Below, piece after piece: positions 18,402-28,157 of a stretch of 64,000 nucleotides of DNA. The position numbers were made by a program, and so were the translations under genes. The stretch spans positions 62,001 through 126,000 of the forward strand of contig NZ_AQXZ01000011.1 of the NCBI RefSeq assembly GCF_000380645.1, in the 5' to 3' direction. Below the pieces are notes generated by a model. The model saw only the letters and a program-made list of their open reading frames with translations. It ran no database searches and was not told where the DNA came from. This DNA is from Smaragdicoccus niigatensis DSM 44881 = NBRC 103563. GTDB taxonomy: Bacteria; Actinomycetota; Actinomycetes; Mycobacteriales; Mycobacteriaceae. Each line of letters opens with the position of its first letter. Position 1 is the stretch's first letter.

Positions 18402-19013
18402 ATGCCCGAAGGTTCGCAGCAGGATGAACGTGTCTGGGGCGGAACAACTTTGGCCGAGCGACGCAAGCAGCGCCGGGCCGCTTTCATGACCGCAGCACTC
18501 AACATGATCGGCGAACACGGCACGCCCGCAGTCACGATGCGCGCACTCTGCCGCGAGACCGGCATCGCCGACCGCTATTTCTACGAGAGTTTCGAAAGCC
18601 GCGACGACCTGCTCGTTCAGCTCTACAAGAAGGTCGCCGACGAGACGTACGAGTTCCTCGCCGACAAGACGGACTTCTCGAGCCCGCGCGACTTCGCCCG
18701 CACTTACGTCGAGCTCGTCGTCGATCTCACCATCAAGGACCGTCGGCGAGGGCGGCTTCTGGTGGTCGAACCGATGGGCGAACCGGCATTGCGCGGGATC
18801 TGGCTCGCAACACTTCCGGTTTTCACAAAACTGCTGCGCACCGCACTTCCTAGGTCCGCGAGCCAGGTCGAGCGCGCGGTCGTGAGCATCGGATTCGTTG
18901 GGGCCATCGGCTCGATAATCCTCGCGTGGCTATCCGGCGACTTTCCGGCTGACCGCGACGAGCTCGTCGCCGAATGCGAGAAGTTCGCCGTTCGGGTGAT
19001 GGCAGTCGACTGA
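18402..19013 (+). CDS. TetR family regulator
   Basis: A 203-aa TetR protein with helix-turn-helix near residues 20-66 (RRAAFMTAALNMIGEHGT, ending in DRYFYESFESRDDLL). The start ATG follows a strong AGGAGG. It follows the first tetR by 85 bp but has its own ribosome site and a strong terminator after it. The target is not obvious: the convergent 53-aa peptide gene and dnaX lie beyond the terminator. No clear inverted repeat stands directly upstream. Confidence 0.9.
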   Translation: MPEGSQQDERVWGGTTLAERRKQRRAAFMTAALNMIGEHGTPAVTMRALCRETGIADRYFYESFESRDDLLVQLYKKVADETYEFLADKTDFSSPRDFARTYVELVVDLTIKDRRRGRLLVVEPMGEPALRGIWLATLPVFTKLLRTALPRSASQVERAVVSIGFVGAIGSIILAWLSGDFPADRDELVAECEKFAVRVMAVD

Positions 19014-19022
19014 CCACATACG

Positions 19023-19055
19023 AATCGTCCCGGAGGCGGTGCTTCCGGGACGATT
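19023..19055. terminator. Bidirectional hairpin terminator
   Basis: 12-bp perfect stem AATCGTCCCGGA with a 9-nt loop between the convergent ends of tetR (19013) and the 53-aa peptide gene (19069). Confidence 0.85.
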
Positions 19056-19068
19056 GCAGGTCAACGGG

Positions 19069-19230
19069 TTATAGGCCCTGACACTGCAGGGCGGTCAGGC
19101 CGTAAGCCTGGATGCAGCCGCCCCACGTGCCGATGTCGGCCGCGGCCGGCGGAAGGCCGAGAATGACCGTCCGCGGCAGGATCGGGACAGCGTTGATGAT
19201 CAGGCCGATGACGTCGATGCCGAACAACAT
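19069..19230 (-). CDS. Small hydrophobic 53-aa protein
   Basis: Short gene with an excellent ribosome site (GAGGAG five bases before the ATG) and TAA stop. The product begins MLFGIDVIGLIINAVPILPR, continues hydrophobic to about residue 32 with a PPAAAD turn, and ends with a segment holding two cysteines (C39 in GGC, C50 in LQC). It may be a secreted or membrane-inserted peptide, but the N-terminus lacks the positive charges of a normal signal peptide. It is bounded by a strong terminator on one side and 100 bp of non-coding DNA before dnaX on the other, so it looks monocistronic. Family not recognised. Confidence 0.65.
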   Translation of the reverse strand: MLFGIDVIGLIINAVPILPRTVILGLPPAAADIGTWGGCIQAYGLTALQCQGL

Positions 19231-19330
19231 GGGGACTCCTCAAGCTCATGTGTAGCGGCTTTAACGGTAAACGACTTTCGTCACACCCATGATCAATTTC
19301 GATATCTTCTCGTGATCTTGAGGTCGACTC

Positions 19331-21334
19331 TCAGCTACCGATGACCTTGCCGCCAAGCACCTTCTTGACCTCGGAAATCGCCATGTCCATCGGGTCCTGA
19401 CGCGCCTGACTCGGCTGGTCGACCGATTCGTAGGCGTCGTACGACTCGTCCGGCTCAGGCTCCTCCGGCGGCTCCATCGGACCCGGATCCTCCGGATCGT
19501 GGGACGAGACCGGCGCGGCGGTGGGGGCTGCCGACCGCGACGGGCGCACGAACTCCCGACGTCGGTCCGCGGCGCTCGGTCCGGCTGAAGCTTGCGCAGC
19601 GGGTCGCCTCGGCGCAGCAGTCACTGGCCCGGTGCCAGGCTGAATCCCCACGTCGAGGCCGCATACCTGCTTCACCGCCGCCCGAATCTGATCGGCATGG
19701 CGTGGGTCAGCCAGTCGCTGCGCGCCGTTCCCGCCGATGACGAGAATTCCCTGCTCCAAGGAGACGGGTGACAACGAACCCATCATGGTTCTCAACATGC
19801 CCTGCGGCATCGCATCGCGGACCTTGAGCCAGTTCGTCCGGACGACTTCGACATCTCCGGACACCGTCGGCGCGGGTGGCGGCTCAGTCGCCGGCTGCGG
19901 CACTCGCGGCGGTTCCGGCGCGGGCTCTGGACGCTTCGCGGGTTCGGGGCGTTTCGGCGGTTCCGGCGTCGGCTCGGGTCGCCTACGCGGTTCAACAGGC
20001 TGCGGCGGATCAACAGGCTTGGGCGGTTCGACCGGCCTCACAGGTTCGACGGGCTCAACCGGTTTGGCCGGTTCGACAGGCTTGGGAGCCGGCTCGGCCG
20101 GCTTGTCCGAAGCTCGAACAAACTGGCGACCGGAGGCCGACGTGTCCCCCGCGGCGGCGGCCGCAGCAGCCGGACGGGCGACGACTCCACCGGCCTCGAG
20201 CCGTTCGAGGCGCTGCAGAACGGCGGTTTCCGCGTCCGACGCAGAAGGAAGGAGCATGCGCGCACAGATCACTTCGAGCAGCAGGCGGGGTGCGGTCGCG
20301 CCACGAATGTCCGAAAGCCCGTCGTGCAAGAGCTCCGCGTACCGAGCCAGCGTCGCCGGACCGATCCGCGTGACATCCATAGCCATCCGTTCGAGCACGT
20401 CCGCCGGCGCATCGACGAGTCCGCGCTCTCCCGCATCGGGAACGGCCTGCATGAGAATGAGGTCGCGCATGCGACCGAGGAGATCCGTCGCGAACCGGCG
20501 CGGATCATGCCCGGATTCGACGACGGACTGGACCACGCCGAACAAGCTCGCGCCGTTCGAGGTGGCAAGCGCGTCGACGGCCGCATCGATCAGTGCAGTG
20601 TCGGTCGCGCCCAGCAGACTGAGCGCCCGCGGGTAGGTGACACCGTCGGCTCCGGCGCCCGCGAGCAATTGGTCAAGGACGCTCAGCGAGTCACGCGGCG
20701 AACCTCCGCCGGCCCGAATGACGAGCGGATACACCGCATCGTCAACCTGCACCTTCTCCGAAGCACAGACCTTCTCGAGCAGACCGCGCATCGTCGAGGG
20801 CGCCAGCAGGCGGAACGGGTAATGATGCGTTCGTGAGCGGATGGTGGCGAGAACCTTGTCTGGCTCGGTCGTCGCAAAGATGAAGATGAGATGCTCTGGC
20901 GGCTCTTCGACGACCTTCAGCAGCGCATTGAACGCGGCCGTCGTGACCATGTGCGCCTCATCGATGATGAACACGCGATAGCGCGACTCGCTCGGCACGT
21001 AGAACGCGCGGTCACGCAGCTCACGGGCATCGTCGACACCGTTGTGGCTGGCCGCGTCGAGTTCGGTGACGTCGAGATTGCCCGGACCTCCGGGCGCCAA
21101 CGCGACGCACGACGGGCACGTTCCACACGGCGTCGACGTCGGGCCTTGTTCGCAGTTCAGCGACCGGGCGAGGATGCGGGCAGAGGACGTCTTTCCACAG
21201 CCACGCGGCCCGGAGAAGAGGTACGCGTGGTTGATTCGACCGGCATCGAGCGCGGTGCACAACGGCTCCGTGACATGCTCCTGGCCGACGACTTCACCGA
21301 AGGTCGCAGGTCGATACTTCCGGTACAGAGCCAC
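19331..21334 (-). CDS. dnaX: DNA polymerase III subunit gamma/tau
   Basis: ATPase of the clamp loader, which opens and loads the beta sliding clamp at primed sites. The N-terminus is the canonical VALYRKYRPATF, followed by the Walker A motif GPRGCGKTS, a zinc-binding cysteine set (NCEQ, PCGTCPSC), the Walker B-like FIIDEAHM and the sensor segment. A Pro/Glu/Lys-rich linker of degenerate KPVEP-type repeats spans about residues 405-490, and the C-terminal tau region follows. The GTG at 21334 has a TAGCCT hexamer seven bases upstream and no ribosome site, so the mRNA is probably leaderless. Position next to an Rv3722c-type aminotransferase locus agrees with mycobacterial gene order. Confidence 0.96.
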   Translation of the reverse strand: MALYRKYRPATFGEVVGQEHVTEPLCTALDAGRINHAYLFSGPRGCGKTSSARILARSLNCEQGPTSTPCGTCPSCVALAPGGPGNLDVTELDAASHNGVDDARELRDRAFYVPSESRYRVFIIDEAHMVTTAAFNALLKVVEEPPEHLIFIFATTEPDKVLATIRSRTHHYPFRLLAPSTMRGLLEKVCASEKVQVDDAVYPLVIRAGGGSPRDSLSVLDQLLAGAGADGVTYPRALSLLGATDTALIDAAVDALATSNGASLFGVVQSVVESGHDPRRFATDLLGRMRDLILMQAVPDAGERGLVDAPADVLERMAMDVTRIGPATLARYAELLHDGLSDIRGATAPRLLLEVICARMLLPSASDAETAVLQRLERLEAGGVVARPAAAAAAAGDTSASGRQFVRASDKPAEPAPKPVEPAKPVEPVEPVRPVEPPKPVDPPQPVEPRRRPEPTPEPPKRPEPAKRPEPAPEPPRVPQPATEPPPAPTVSGDVEVVRTNWLKVRDAMPQGMLRTMMGSLSPVSLEQGILVIGGNGAQRLADPRHADQIRAAVKQVCGLDVGIQPGTGPVTAAPRRPAAQASAGPSAADRRREFVRPSRSAAPTAAPVSSHDPEDPGPMEPPEEPEPDESYDAYESVDQPSQARQDPMDMAISEVKKVLGGKVIGS

Positions 21335-21341
21335 GGACAAG

Positions 21342-21347
21342 AGGCTA
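21342..21347 (-). promoter_or_regulatory. -10 hexamer TAGCCT, leaderless promoter of dnaX
   Basis: TANNNT hexamer exactly 7 nt before the GTG start at 21334. Confidence 0.5.
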
Positions 21348-21402
21348 GCCGCACCCGGTGACATTCTGAGAGGGGGCTGACCATTTTCCAGACCGCCGGG
21401 TC

Positions 21403-23826
21403 ATGGTCAAGATCACGAGTACGCTGGCCAACGTGCTCTCTCGACTAGCGTCCGCAGCCATCAGATTCCCGCGATCTGTGCTGGTCGGAACGCTTATCGT
21501 CATGATCGCCGCGGGCGTTTACGGGGTCTCTGTATCGAAGTACCTCAGCGGTGGTGGCTTCACCACCAGCAACGCCGAATCGACTCGCGCGGCCCAGCTC
21601 ATGTCGGACAAGCTCAAAGCTGGCGGCGCAAACCTCATCCTCTTGGTGACCGCTGACGACGGCATCGACAGTCCCGCGGCGAAGGCCCGAGCCGTCGACA
21701 TCGTCGATCAGCTCAAGAAGTCCGCAGACGTCAGCAGCGTGCAGTCCTACTGGACCGACCCGGCCGCAGCGTCCGGTCTCCGCGCCGACGACGGTTCGAG
21801 TGCGCTCATCAGCGCGCGCATCGGCGGCGACGATCGGAACGGTCCCCGTACCGCTGCCGCCCTGGTCAAACCGATCACCGGAACGAAAGACGGCGTCACC
21901 GTCCGGGCCGGCGGCATCGTTGCGTCCGATGAGTTGAACCACCGAATCGGCAAGGACCTGTTCATCGCGGAAATGATCGCCGTGCCGATAACCGCAGTCC
22001 TGCTTCTCCTGGTCTTCGGCAGCTTCGTCGCCATGTGGTTGCCGCTCATCATCGGCGTCTTCTCCATCTTCTCCACGATGGCGATCCTTCGACTGATGAG
22101 CGAAGTCACCGACGTCTCGACGTATGCGCTCAACATGACGACCGGTATGGGTCTGGCGCTGGGAATCGACTACAGCCTCTTCATCGTCAGCCGATATCGC
22201 GAAGAACTCACGAATGGTCTGTCCGAACGCGCGGCGGTCATCCGCTCGATCGAAACGGCCGGTCGCACGGTGCTGTTCTCGGCCGTGACGGTCGCTCTCG
22301 GTCTCGCGTCGCTGCTGGTCTTCCCGGTGTACTTCCTCAAGTCCTTCGCCTACGCCGGCTTGGCGGTCGTGGCGGCAGCGGCCTTGGCATCGATGCTGGT
22401 ACTCCCGGCCGCGCTCATTCTTCTCGGCCAATGGGTCAACCGGCTCGACGTGCGGGCGCCGTTCCGCAAGATGCTGGGCAAGCCGGAACATCCGGTATTC
22501 GTGCCGGAGAAGAGTCTTTGGTACAAAACGGTCAACTTCGTCACCCGGTTCGCGCTGCCGATCGCCGTCGTGGTGATCGGTCTCCTGCTGGTGATCGGTT
22601 CGCCCTTCTTGTCGGCACGCTTCGGCAGCCCGGACGACCGTGCCCTGCCCCCGTCGAGTACGGCCCGACAAGTCGGAGACGTGCTGCGCGACAAGTACTC
22701 CCACGGCGCCTCCGGCTCCGTGAGCGCCGTGCTGCCGAGCTACACCGGTGACTCGACCGCGATCGGCGCATACGCCGCCGAACTCTCGCGGGTCAAGGGC
22801 GTGACCGAGGTGAAGTCGATCGACGGCACCTACGTCGACGGCACGCGAGAGGTCACCCAGGTGCTGCCGCCAGCAGGCACCGGAGCACCGATTCCACCGC
22901 AACAAGCGCCGGGAGGCGCGCGACCGAAGACCGACGGCACGTACCTCTCGATCGCGACGTCGTACGACCCGTATTCCTCCGACGCTTCAGAGCAACTCGA
23001 CGCATTGCGGGACGTCAAAGCGCCCAGCACCGTTTTGTTCGGCGGACAGGCGGCCTCCAACCAGGACGTCATCACCGCGCTGACGGGCAAACTCCCGCTC
23101 GCGATCGCGCTTATCGCGACCTCGACGTTCATCCTGTTGTTCCTGTTCACGGGCAGTATTGCGTTGCCGATCAAGGCAATCGTGCTGAACACGCTCTCGC
23201 TGACGGCCGCGTTCGGCGCGATGGTGTGGATCTTCCAGGACGGCCACGGCGCGAGCCTGCTCGATCTCACCGTCACGGGTTATCTCGTGCCGACAATGAC
23301 GATTCTGATGTTCTGTCTGTCGTTCGGTATGTCGATGGACTACGAGGTCTTCGTTCTCTCGCGGGTGCGTGAGGAATGGATCAAGTCGCACCGGACGGCG
23401 GCGGACAACACCCATGCGCTCGCGATGGGCTTGGCCCGCACGGGACGAATCATCACCGCCGCGGCCGCGCTGATGGCCGTCGTCTTCTTCACGATGGTGA
23501 CGTCGAAGGTGTCGTTCATTCAGCTGTTCGGCCTCGGCATGACGCTGACCGTCCTGGTCGACGCGACGATCATCCGCGGCATCCTCGTGCCGGCGCTCAT
23601 GCGTCTGATGGGCCGCTTCAACTGGTGGGCCCCAAAGCCGCTGACCTGGCTCCACGATCGCATCGGGCTGACCGAGGAGACTCCTCCCGCGATCCACCGG
23701 GAGGCCGCGAAGCCTCCGGCGGAAGAAGTGTCCGAGGAGGCCACGGCCTCTGAAGACGCCGAAGACTCCACGTCATCTGAAGAGTCCAAGACCTCCGAGA
23801 ACGACAAGGCCTCGGCCGACGCTTAG
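21403..23826 (+). CDS. MmpL-type RND transporter
   Basis: Large inner-membrane exporter of the MMPL branch of the RND superfamily, 807 aa, with two repeats each made of one TM helix, a periplasmic domain and five further TM helices. Proton-relay Asp-Tyr pairs are present in both repeats (GIDYSLFIVSRYREEL and SMDYEVFVLSRVREEW). The C-terminus is a highly acidic Ser/Glu tail of about 45 residues. The cargo is probably a lipid or hydrophobic compound, but nothing beside it names one. It diverges from dnaX across about 70 bp and its stop overlaps the convergent HhH-GPD gene by four bases. No clear ribosome site precedes the ATG. Confidence 0.93.
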   Translation: MVKITSTLANVLSRLASAAIRFPRSVLVGTLIVMIAAGVYGVSVSKYLSGGGFTTSNAESTRAAQLMSDKLKAGGANLILLVTADDGIDSPAAKARAVDIVDQLKKSADVSSVQSYWTDPAAASGLRADDGSSALISARIGGDDRNGPRTAAALVKPITGTKDGVTVRAGGIVASDELNHRIGKDLFIAEMIAVPITAVLLLLVFGSFVAMWLPLIIGVFSIFSTMAILRLMSEVTDVSTYALNMTTGMGLALGIDYSLFIVSRYREELTNGLSERAAVIRSIETAGRTVLFSAVTVALGLASLLVFPVYFLKSFAYAGLAVVAAAALASMLVLPAALILLGQWVNRLDVRAPFRKMLGKPEHPVFVPEKSLWYKTVNFVTRFALPIAVVVIGLLLVIGSPFLSARFGSPDDRALPPSSTARQVGDVLRDKYSHGASGSVSAVLPSYTGDSTAIGAYAAELSRVKGVTEVKSIDGTYVDGTREVTQVLPPAGTGAPIPPQQAPGGARPKTDGTYLSIATSYDPYSSDASEQLDALRDVKAPSTVLFGGQAASNQDVITALTGKLPLAIALIATSTFILLFLFTGSIALPIKAIVLNTLSLTAAFGAMVWIFQDGHGASLLDLTVTGYLVPTMTILMFCLSFGMSMDYEVFVLSRVREEWIKSHRTAADNTHALAMGLARTGRIITAAAALMAVVFFTMVTSKVSFIQLFGLGMTLTVLVDATIIRGILVPALMRLMGRFNWWAPKPLTWLHDRIGLTEETPPAIHREAAKPPAEEVSEEATASEDAEDSTSSEESKTSENDKASADA

Positions 23827-24404
23827 GCTTTCGCAGCCTTGGCTGCCGCCTTCGCTTCCTTCTTGAACGCACGAACTTCCTGCAGCGACTGGGCGTCGGT
23901 CACGTCCGCAACCGAGCGGCGCGAGCCTTCAAGTCCGTAGTCGCCGGCAGCCTGGCGCCAGCCGGCCGGTTCGACCTCGTACTGCTTGCCGAGAATCGCG
24001 AGGAAGATGCGCGCTTTCTGGTCGCCGTAGCCAGGCAGGGCCTTCAAGCGCTTGAGCACCTCTTTGCCGTCCGGATCACCCTCGGTCCAGATTGCCGCCG
24101 GCGAACTGTCGTAGCGGTCGATGATGATGTGGCACAGCTCGTGAATGCGCTTCGCCATTGAACCTGGGTAGCGGTGGATCGCGGGCGGTACCGAACACAT
24201 CGACGCGAACTCGTCGACATCCGATTCGGCGATCCGATGAACGTCGAGTCCGCCCATGCGGTCTGCGATCTTCTTCGGCGCCGCGAACGCGGCCTCCATC
24301 GGATACTGCTGATCGCACAACATTCCGATGAGCAACGCGAGCGGATCACTCGACAGGAGGGCATCTGCCTCGGCGTCACCAACGATGTTCAGCGTCACAG
24401 TCAT
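23823..24404 (-). CDS. HhH-GPD-type base-excision repair family protein
   Basis: A 193-aa protein of the actinobacterial branch of the HhH-GPD superfamily (endonuclease III/AlkA-like glycosylases). The segment ALLIGMLCDQQYPMEAAFAA starts the domain, and the helix-hairpin-helix reads LKALPGYGDQKARIFLAILG around residues 126-145. In this branch the usual catalytic lysine/aspartate arrangement is hard to see, so glycosylase activity is uncertain. Lys/Ala-rich C-terminus. A TAATAT hexamer seven bases before the ATG indicates a leaderless promoter that overlaps the end of the upstream acyltransferase gene. Confidence 0.85.
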   Translation of the reverse strand: MTVTLNIVGDAEADALLSSDPLALLIGMLCDQQYPMEAAFAAPKKIADRMGGLDVHRIAESDVDEFASMCSVPPAIHRYPGSMAKRIHELCHIIIDRYDSSPAAIWTEGDPDGKEVLKRLKALPGYGDQKARIFLAILGKQYEVEPAGWRQAAGDYGLEGSRRSVADVTDAQSLQEVRAFKKEAKAAAKAAKA

Positions 24405-24411
24405 GCTGCCG

Positions 24412-24417
24412 ATATTA
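24412..24417 (-). promoter_or_regulatory. -10 hexamer TAATAT of the HhH-GPD gene
   Basis: 7 nt before the ATG at 24404. It overlaps the stop codon of the upstream WS/DGAT gene (24415). Confidence 0.5.
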
Positions 24418-25755
24418 GTGGCGTGCGTCGTCAGGGGTTGTGCCCTCTAGAAGCTGGACTTCGCTACGCAGGGCTCGCACGAGAACGTCGAGGTCAGGCA
24501 CGTGCTCCGGGTCCGCGGTAACCGTGATCGTCAGTCTTCCCGCGTACGAGAACGCCACGAAGGTGACCGTCACGTTCCAGTTCTCGGCAACCGAGATCGG
24601 GACGATGTCCGCGATGCCCTGGCCTGCGAAGCAAAGCTGATTCGCCGGACCGCGGACGTTCGAAACCACCGTGTGAATCATGTGCTGGCGATTCAGGTAG
24701 TGCCGCAGCAGCCCGGTCCGGGCCGCGATACGGATCACGGCGGACAGCCAGGCGAACGAACCGACTCCGACGGCAGAGGCTGCTCGTGCCGCTCGCGTCC
24801 GACGTGCGATTTCGCCCAATCTCGCCGCGCCGGCTGCGGGCACGGCCACCAACATCTCGTTCACCCGATTGCCCAGGGCACCAGCGGTCGCCGTCGCACG
24901 AACCGAAACCGGTTCCGACACAACGAACTCGTCGATGTGCTCGCCTCGGTGAGCCAGCAGGGTGCGCAGCGCCCCGCCGATCGCCGCCAGGACCGCGTCG
25001 TTGACCGTCGCGCCCCGACGGTGTGTTTCCGTATGAATCGCTGCAAGGTCGCCGCGAACAACCGCAAATCTTCGCTTGGGTCCGGTCACCGCCAACAGCG
25101 TGCAATCGGCGGCTCGAGCGGGTCGGACGCGATGCGCCGACCGGAGCGACGCTGCGAGACCCCGGATCGCTCCCCCAGACTGTTTCAGCGTCCGGAGCCA
25201 GGACCGGACCGCTTCGGCACGAAGCTCGGACGGGGTGGGCCGGCGATGTGGGAGCGGCTCAGGCGAGATCGGCGGAGCACCGTCGACAAGTGATCCCAAG
25301 GCGGCGAGTCCGCCGATACCGTCGGAGACCACGTGATCAACAACGATGACAAGGCCGACCTTGCCTGCGGAGAGACCCGTGACGAAGGTGGCGCTCCATA
25401 GCGGCCGGTCGGCGGCCAGTGGCTGGCAGACCAACTCCGCGGCGAGATCGAGTAAGGCGTCCTCGTCTCCTGGACGGGGACACGTGCGATGCCGGATATG
25501 ACGCGTCGGGTCGAAGTCGGTGTCTTCGACCCAAATCGGCCGACCCTGCCACCGCGGCACCGACACCAGTGTTTGCCGGAATCGCGGGATCGCTCGGACG
25601 CGATCCGCGAGGAGCGTCTCGGCGACCGACAGATCGAATCCGGTGTCGTCGAGGACCAGAACAGCGCCGAACTGCTCCGGCATCCGGCGACTGCCCAGCG
25701 ATGCCATTGCGAGATCACCCGGGCTCGCCCGGTCGATCCGAACTTCGCCGTCCAC
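24415..25755 (-). CDS. WS/DGAT family acyltransferase with altered active-site motif
   Basis: A 446-aa member of the wax ester synthase/diacylglycerol acyltransferase family. The N-terminal RASPGDLAMASL and C-terminal SNVRGPANQLCFAGQ segments are family-typical. The signature reads DHVVSDG instead of HHxxxDG: the first His is Asp, while the second (catalytic) His and the DG pair are kept, so activity is possible but specificity may differ. The GTG start follows GAGGAGC. It is shorter than, and diverged from, the WS/DGAT at 11887-13266. It stands between the HhH-GPD gene and the aspartate aminotransferase with no clear partner. Confidence 0.88.
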   Translation of the reverse strand: MDGEVRIDRASPGDLAMASLGSRRMPEQFGAVLVLDDTGFDLSVAETLLADRVRAIPRFRQTLVSVPRWQGRPIWVEDTDFDPTRHIRHRTCPRPGDEDALLDLAAELVCQPLAADRPLWSATFVTGLSAGKVGLVIVVDHVVSDGIGGLAALGSLVDGAPPISPEPLPHRRPTPSELRAEAVRSWLRTLKQSGGAIRGLAASLRSAHRVRPARAADCTLLAVTGPKRRFAVVRGDLAAIHTETHRRGATVNDAVLAAIGGALRTLLAHRGEHIDEFVVSEPVSVRATATAGALGNRVNEMLVAVPAAGAARLGEIARRTRAARAASAVGVGSFAWLSAVIRIAARTGLLRHYLNRQHMIHTVVSNVRGPANQLCFAGQGIADIVPISVAENWNVTVTFVAFSYAGRLTITVTADPEHVPDLDVLVRALRSEVQLLEGTTPDDARH

Positions 25756-25848
25756 ACTTGCTCCTCGTCATGCCGGCTAGGAGCAGCATGCGGGAGTCGC
25801 GAGGCGTCAGCGCAGAGTCCAAGGCCGGAAAAGCCCGGGACCAAAGAC

Positions 25849-27240
<1,392 letters not shown>

Positions 27241-27242
27241 TT

Positions 27243-27333
27243 AAGGGGACCCCGCGCACCCGGCAGAGCCCGTTGACCCTTGCTGCCTTCCGGCCCTGGG
27301 GGAGTTCACAGGATGCGCGTCGCGCGGGATCCA
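27243..27333 (-). ncRNA. ffs: Signal recognition particle RNA (small, 4.5S type)
   Basis: Read on the minus strand, the terminal arms GGATCCCGCGC and GCGCGGGGTCC pair (one G-U), and the conserved apical region CAGGGCCGGAAGGCAGCAAG carries the GGAA tetraloop and the asymmetric loop bound by Ffh. The size, about 90 nt, fits the bacterial short form. The exact ends are set by the pairing and may be off by a few bases. Position between the aspartate aminotransferase and tRNA-Ser matches mycobacterial order. Confidence 0.9.
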
Positions 27334-27470
27334 CGGTCGAGTGTAGCCGTACAGGTGGTGGCTCAAGCAATTCGGGTGACAGTCGCCGTCGGGAGGCGTG
27401 CACGTGGCGGCGATCCATGCACGATCAGGCCATTTCGGTCGATGAGTGACGACCCGGTATGCTTCCCCAC

Positions 27471-27558
27471 GGAGGATTCGCCTAGTGGCCTATGGCGCTC
27501 GCCTGGAACGCGGGTTGGGTTAACGCCCTCAGGGGTTCAAATCCCCTATCCTCCGCCA
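27471..27558 (+). tRNA. tRNA-Ser(GGA)
   Basis: The 88-nt gene has acceptor GGAGGAT/ATCCTCC with discriminator G and encoded CCA, anticodon loop CTGGAAC (anticodon GGA), a long class II variable arm, and T-loop GGTTCAAATCC. Confidence 0.97.
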
Positions 27559-27566
27559 GTGTGATT

Positions 27567-27600
27567 GACCCCCGCCAGACTTCGGTCTGACGGGGGTCTT
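27567..27600 (+). terminator. Terminator after tRNA-Ser(GGA)
   Basis: 14-bp stem GACCCCCGCCAGAC with one mismatch, TTCG tetraloop, followed by TTCTCGTCT. Confidence 0.85.
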
Positions 27601-27605
27601 CTCGT

Positions 27606-27900
27606 CTGTATGGTCTCGCCGCACGGCCCAGTCAACGCCGAATAACGATTTCAAGCATTCTTCCGCATCATATTTGCATATTTACAGATTCAGTATGATT
27701 GCTTAACCTGACCGACCCCGACATTAACGCCGACTTAATTGTCGCACTATTCAGATGCACTTCCCGGCGCCATAAACTCGAATCACTCACAAAGTACGCC
27801 GAGACCGTAATCATGTTGCCGCGCAGGCAGTCTCGTGCGTTGCCCAATGACGCTGGGTGCGAATTGGGAATCGACAAGTGAGGCGAGAATAGGAGCAGAA
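27606..27900 (+). other. AT-richer non-coding stretch with a candidate promoter
   Basis: About 295 bp that are visibly AT-richer than the surrounding genes, with no convincing gene. A 60-codon frame from about 27699 has no ribosome site. A TTTACA box (27681-27686) and TAACCT (27704-27709), 17 bp apart, make a good housekeeping-type promoter that would give the 40-aa peptide gene at 27901 an untranslated leader of about 185 nt. Confidence 0.45.
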
Positions 27901-28023
27901 GTGTCGCTTTCAGATTTCACCAGCTTATTGTCGGCCTGGGGCGATTTCGGCGGTCTTCCGTCTGGAATCGGCGATCTTCTGGGTGGAATCGCAGCCCTAT
28001 TGACCGCCGGTTCGAGCGGATAG
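27901..28023 (+). CDS. 40-aa hydrophobic peptide, possibly a short mycolata porin-like protein
   Basis: Small gene starting at GTG with GGAG five bases upstream and ending at TAG, followed by a perfect 15-bp terminator hairpin. The product (VSLSDFTSLLSAWGDF..., ending LTAGSSG) has no signal peptide, no Lys or Arg, and could form an amphipathic helix. Size, lack of signal and composition recall the 40-60-aa helical PorA/PorH channel proteins of Corynebacterium cell walls. That resemblance is by character, not by alignment. An AT-rich leader and its own terminator suggest strong, independent expression. It could also be an unrelated small membrane protein. Confidence 0.55.
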   Translation: MSLSDFTSLLSAWGDFGGLPSGIGDLLGGIAALLTAGSSG

Positions 28024-28045
28024 GGTCGTCGATCGCGTCCAGCAG

Positions 28046-28084
28046 CCGAAGTCCCCGGATTCGTCCACGATCCGGGGACTTCGG
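28046..28084 (+). terminator. Terminator after the 40-aa peptide gene
   Basis: Perfect 15-bp stem CCGAAGTCCCCGGAT with a 9-nt loop, 23 bp beyond the TAG stop. Confidence 0.85.
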
Positions 28085-28144
28085 CGTGACGGGGGTGGAT
28101 ATCACGATCGAACGTCATCCCTCGGAATCCGGGGTTTCCGCTTC

Positions 28145-28150
28145 TAACAT
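28145..28150 (+). promoter_or_regulatory. -10 hexamer TAACAT, leaderless promoter of a lipoprotein gene
   Basis: 7 nt before the ATG at 28158, with no ribosome site. Confidence 0.5.
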
Positions 28151-28157
28151 CTCGCGA

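Noticed and set aside
19061-19249. Arg/Pro/His-rich 62-codon minus-strand frame near dnaX
   Set aside because: A different frame in the same place has GAGGAG, a sensible hydrophobic product and a TAA stop (19069-19230), so this one is its shadow.
20000-20140. GC-rich repeats in dnaX read as a possible tandem-repeat element
   Set aside because: They encode the Pro/Glu/Lys-rich KPVEP-type linker common in actinobacterial DnaX proteins; low-complexity coding rather than a mobile or CRISPR-like repeat.
27699-27881. 60-codon plus-strand frame in the AT-richer intergenic stretch
   Set aside because: No ribosome site, no recognisable features, and it overlaps the leader region proposed for the 40-aa peptide gene; retained only as non-coding.
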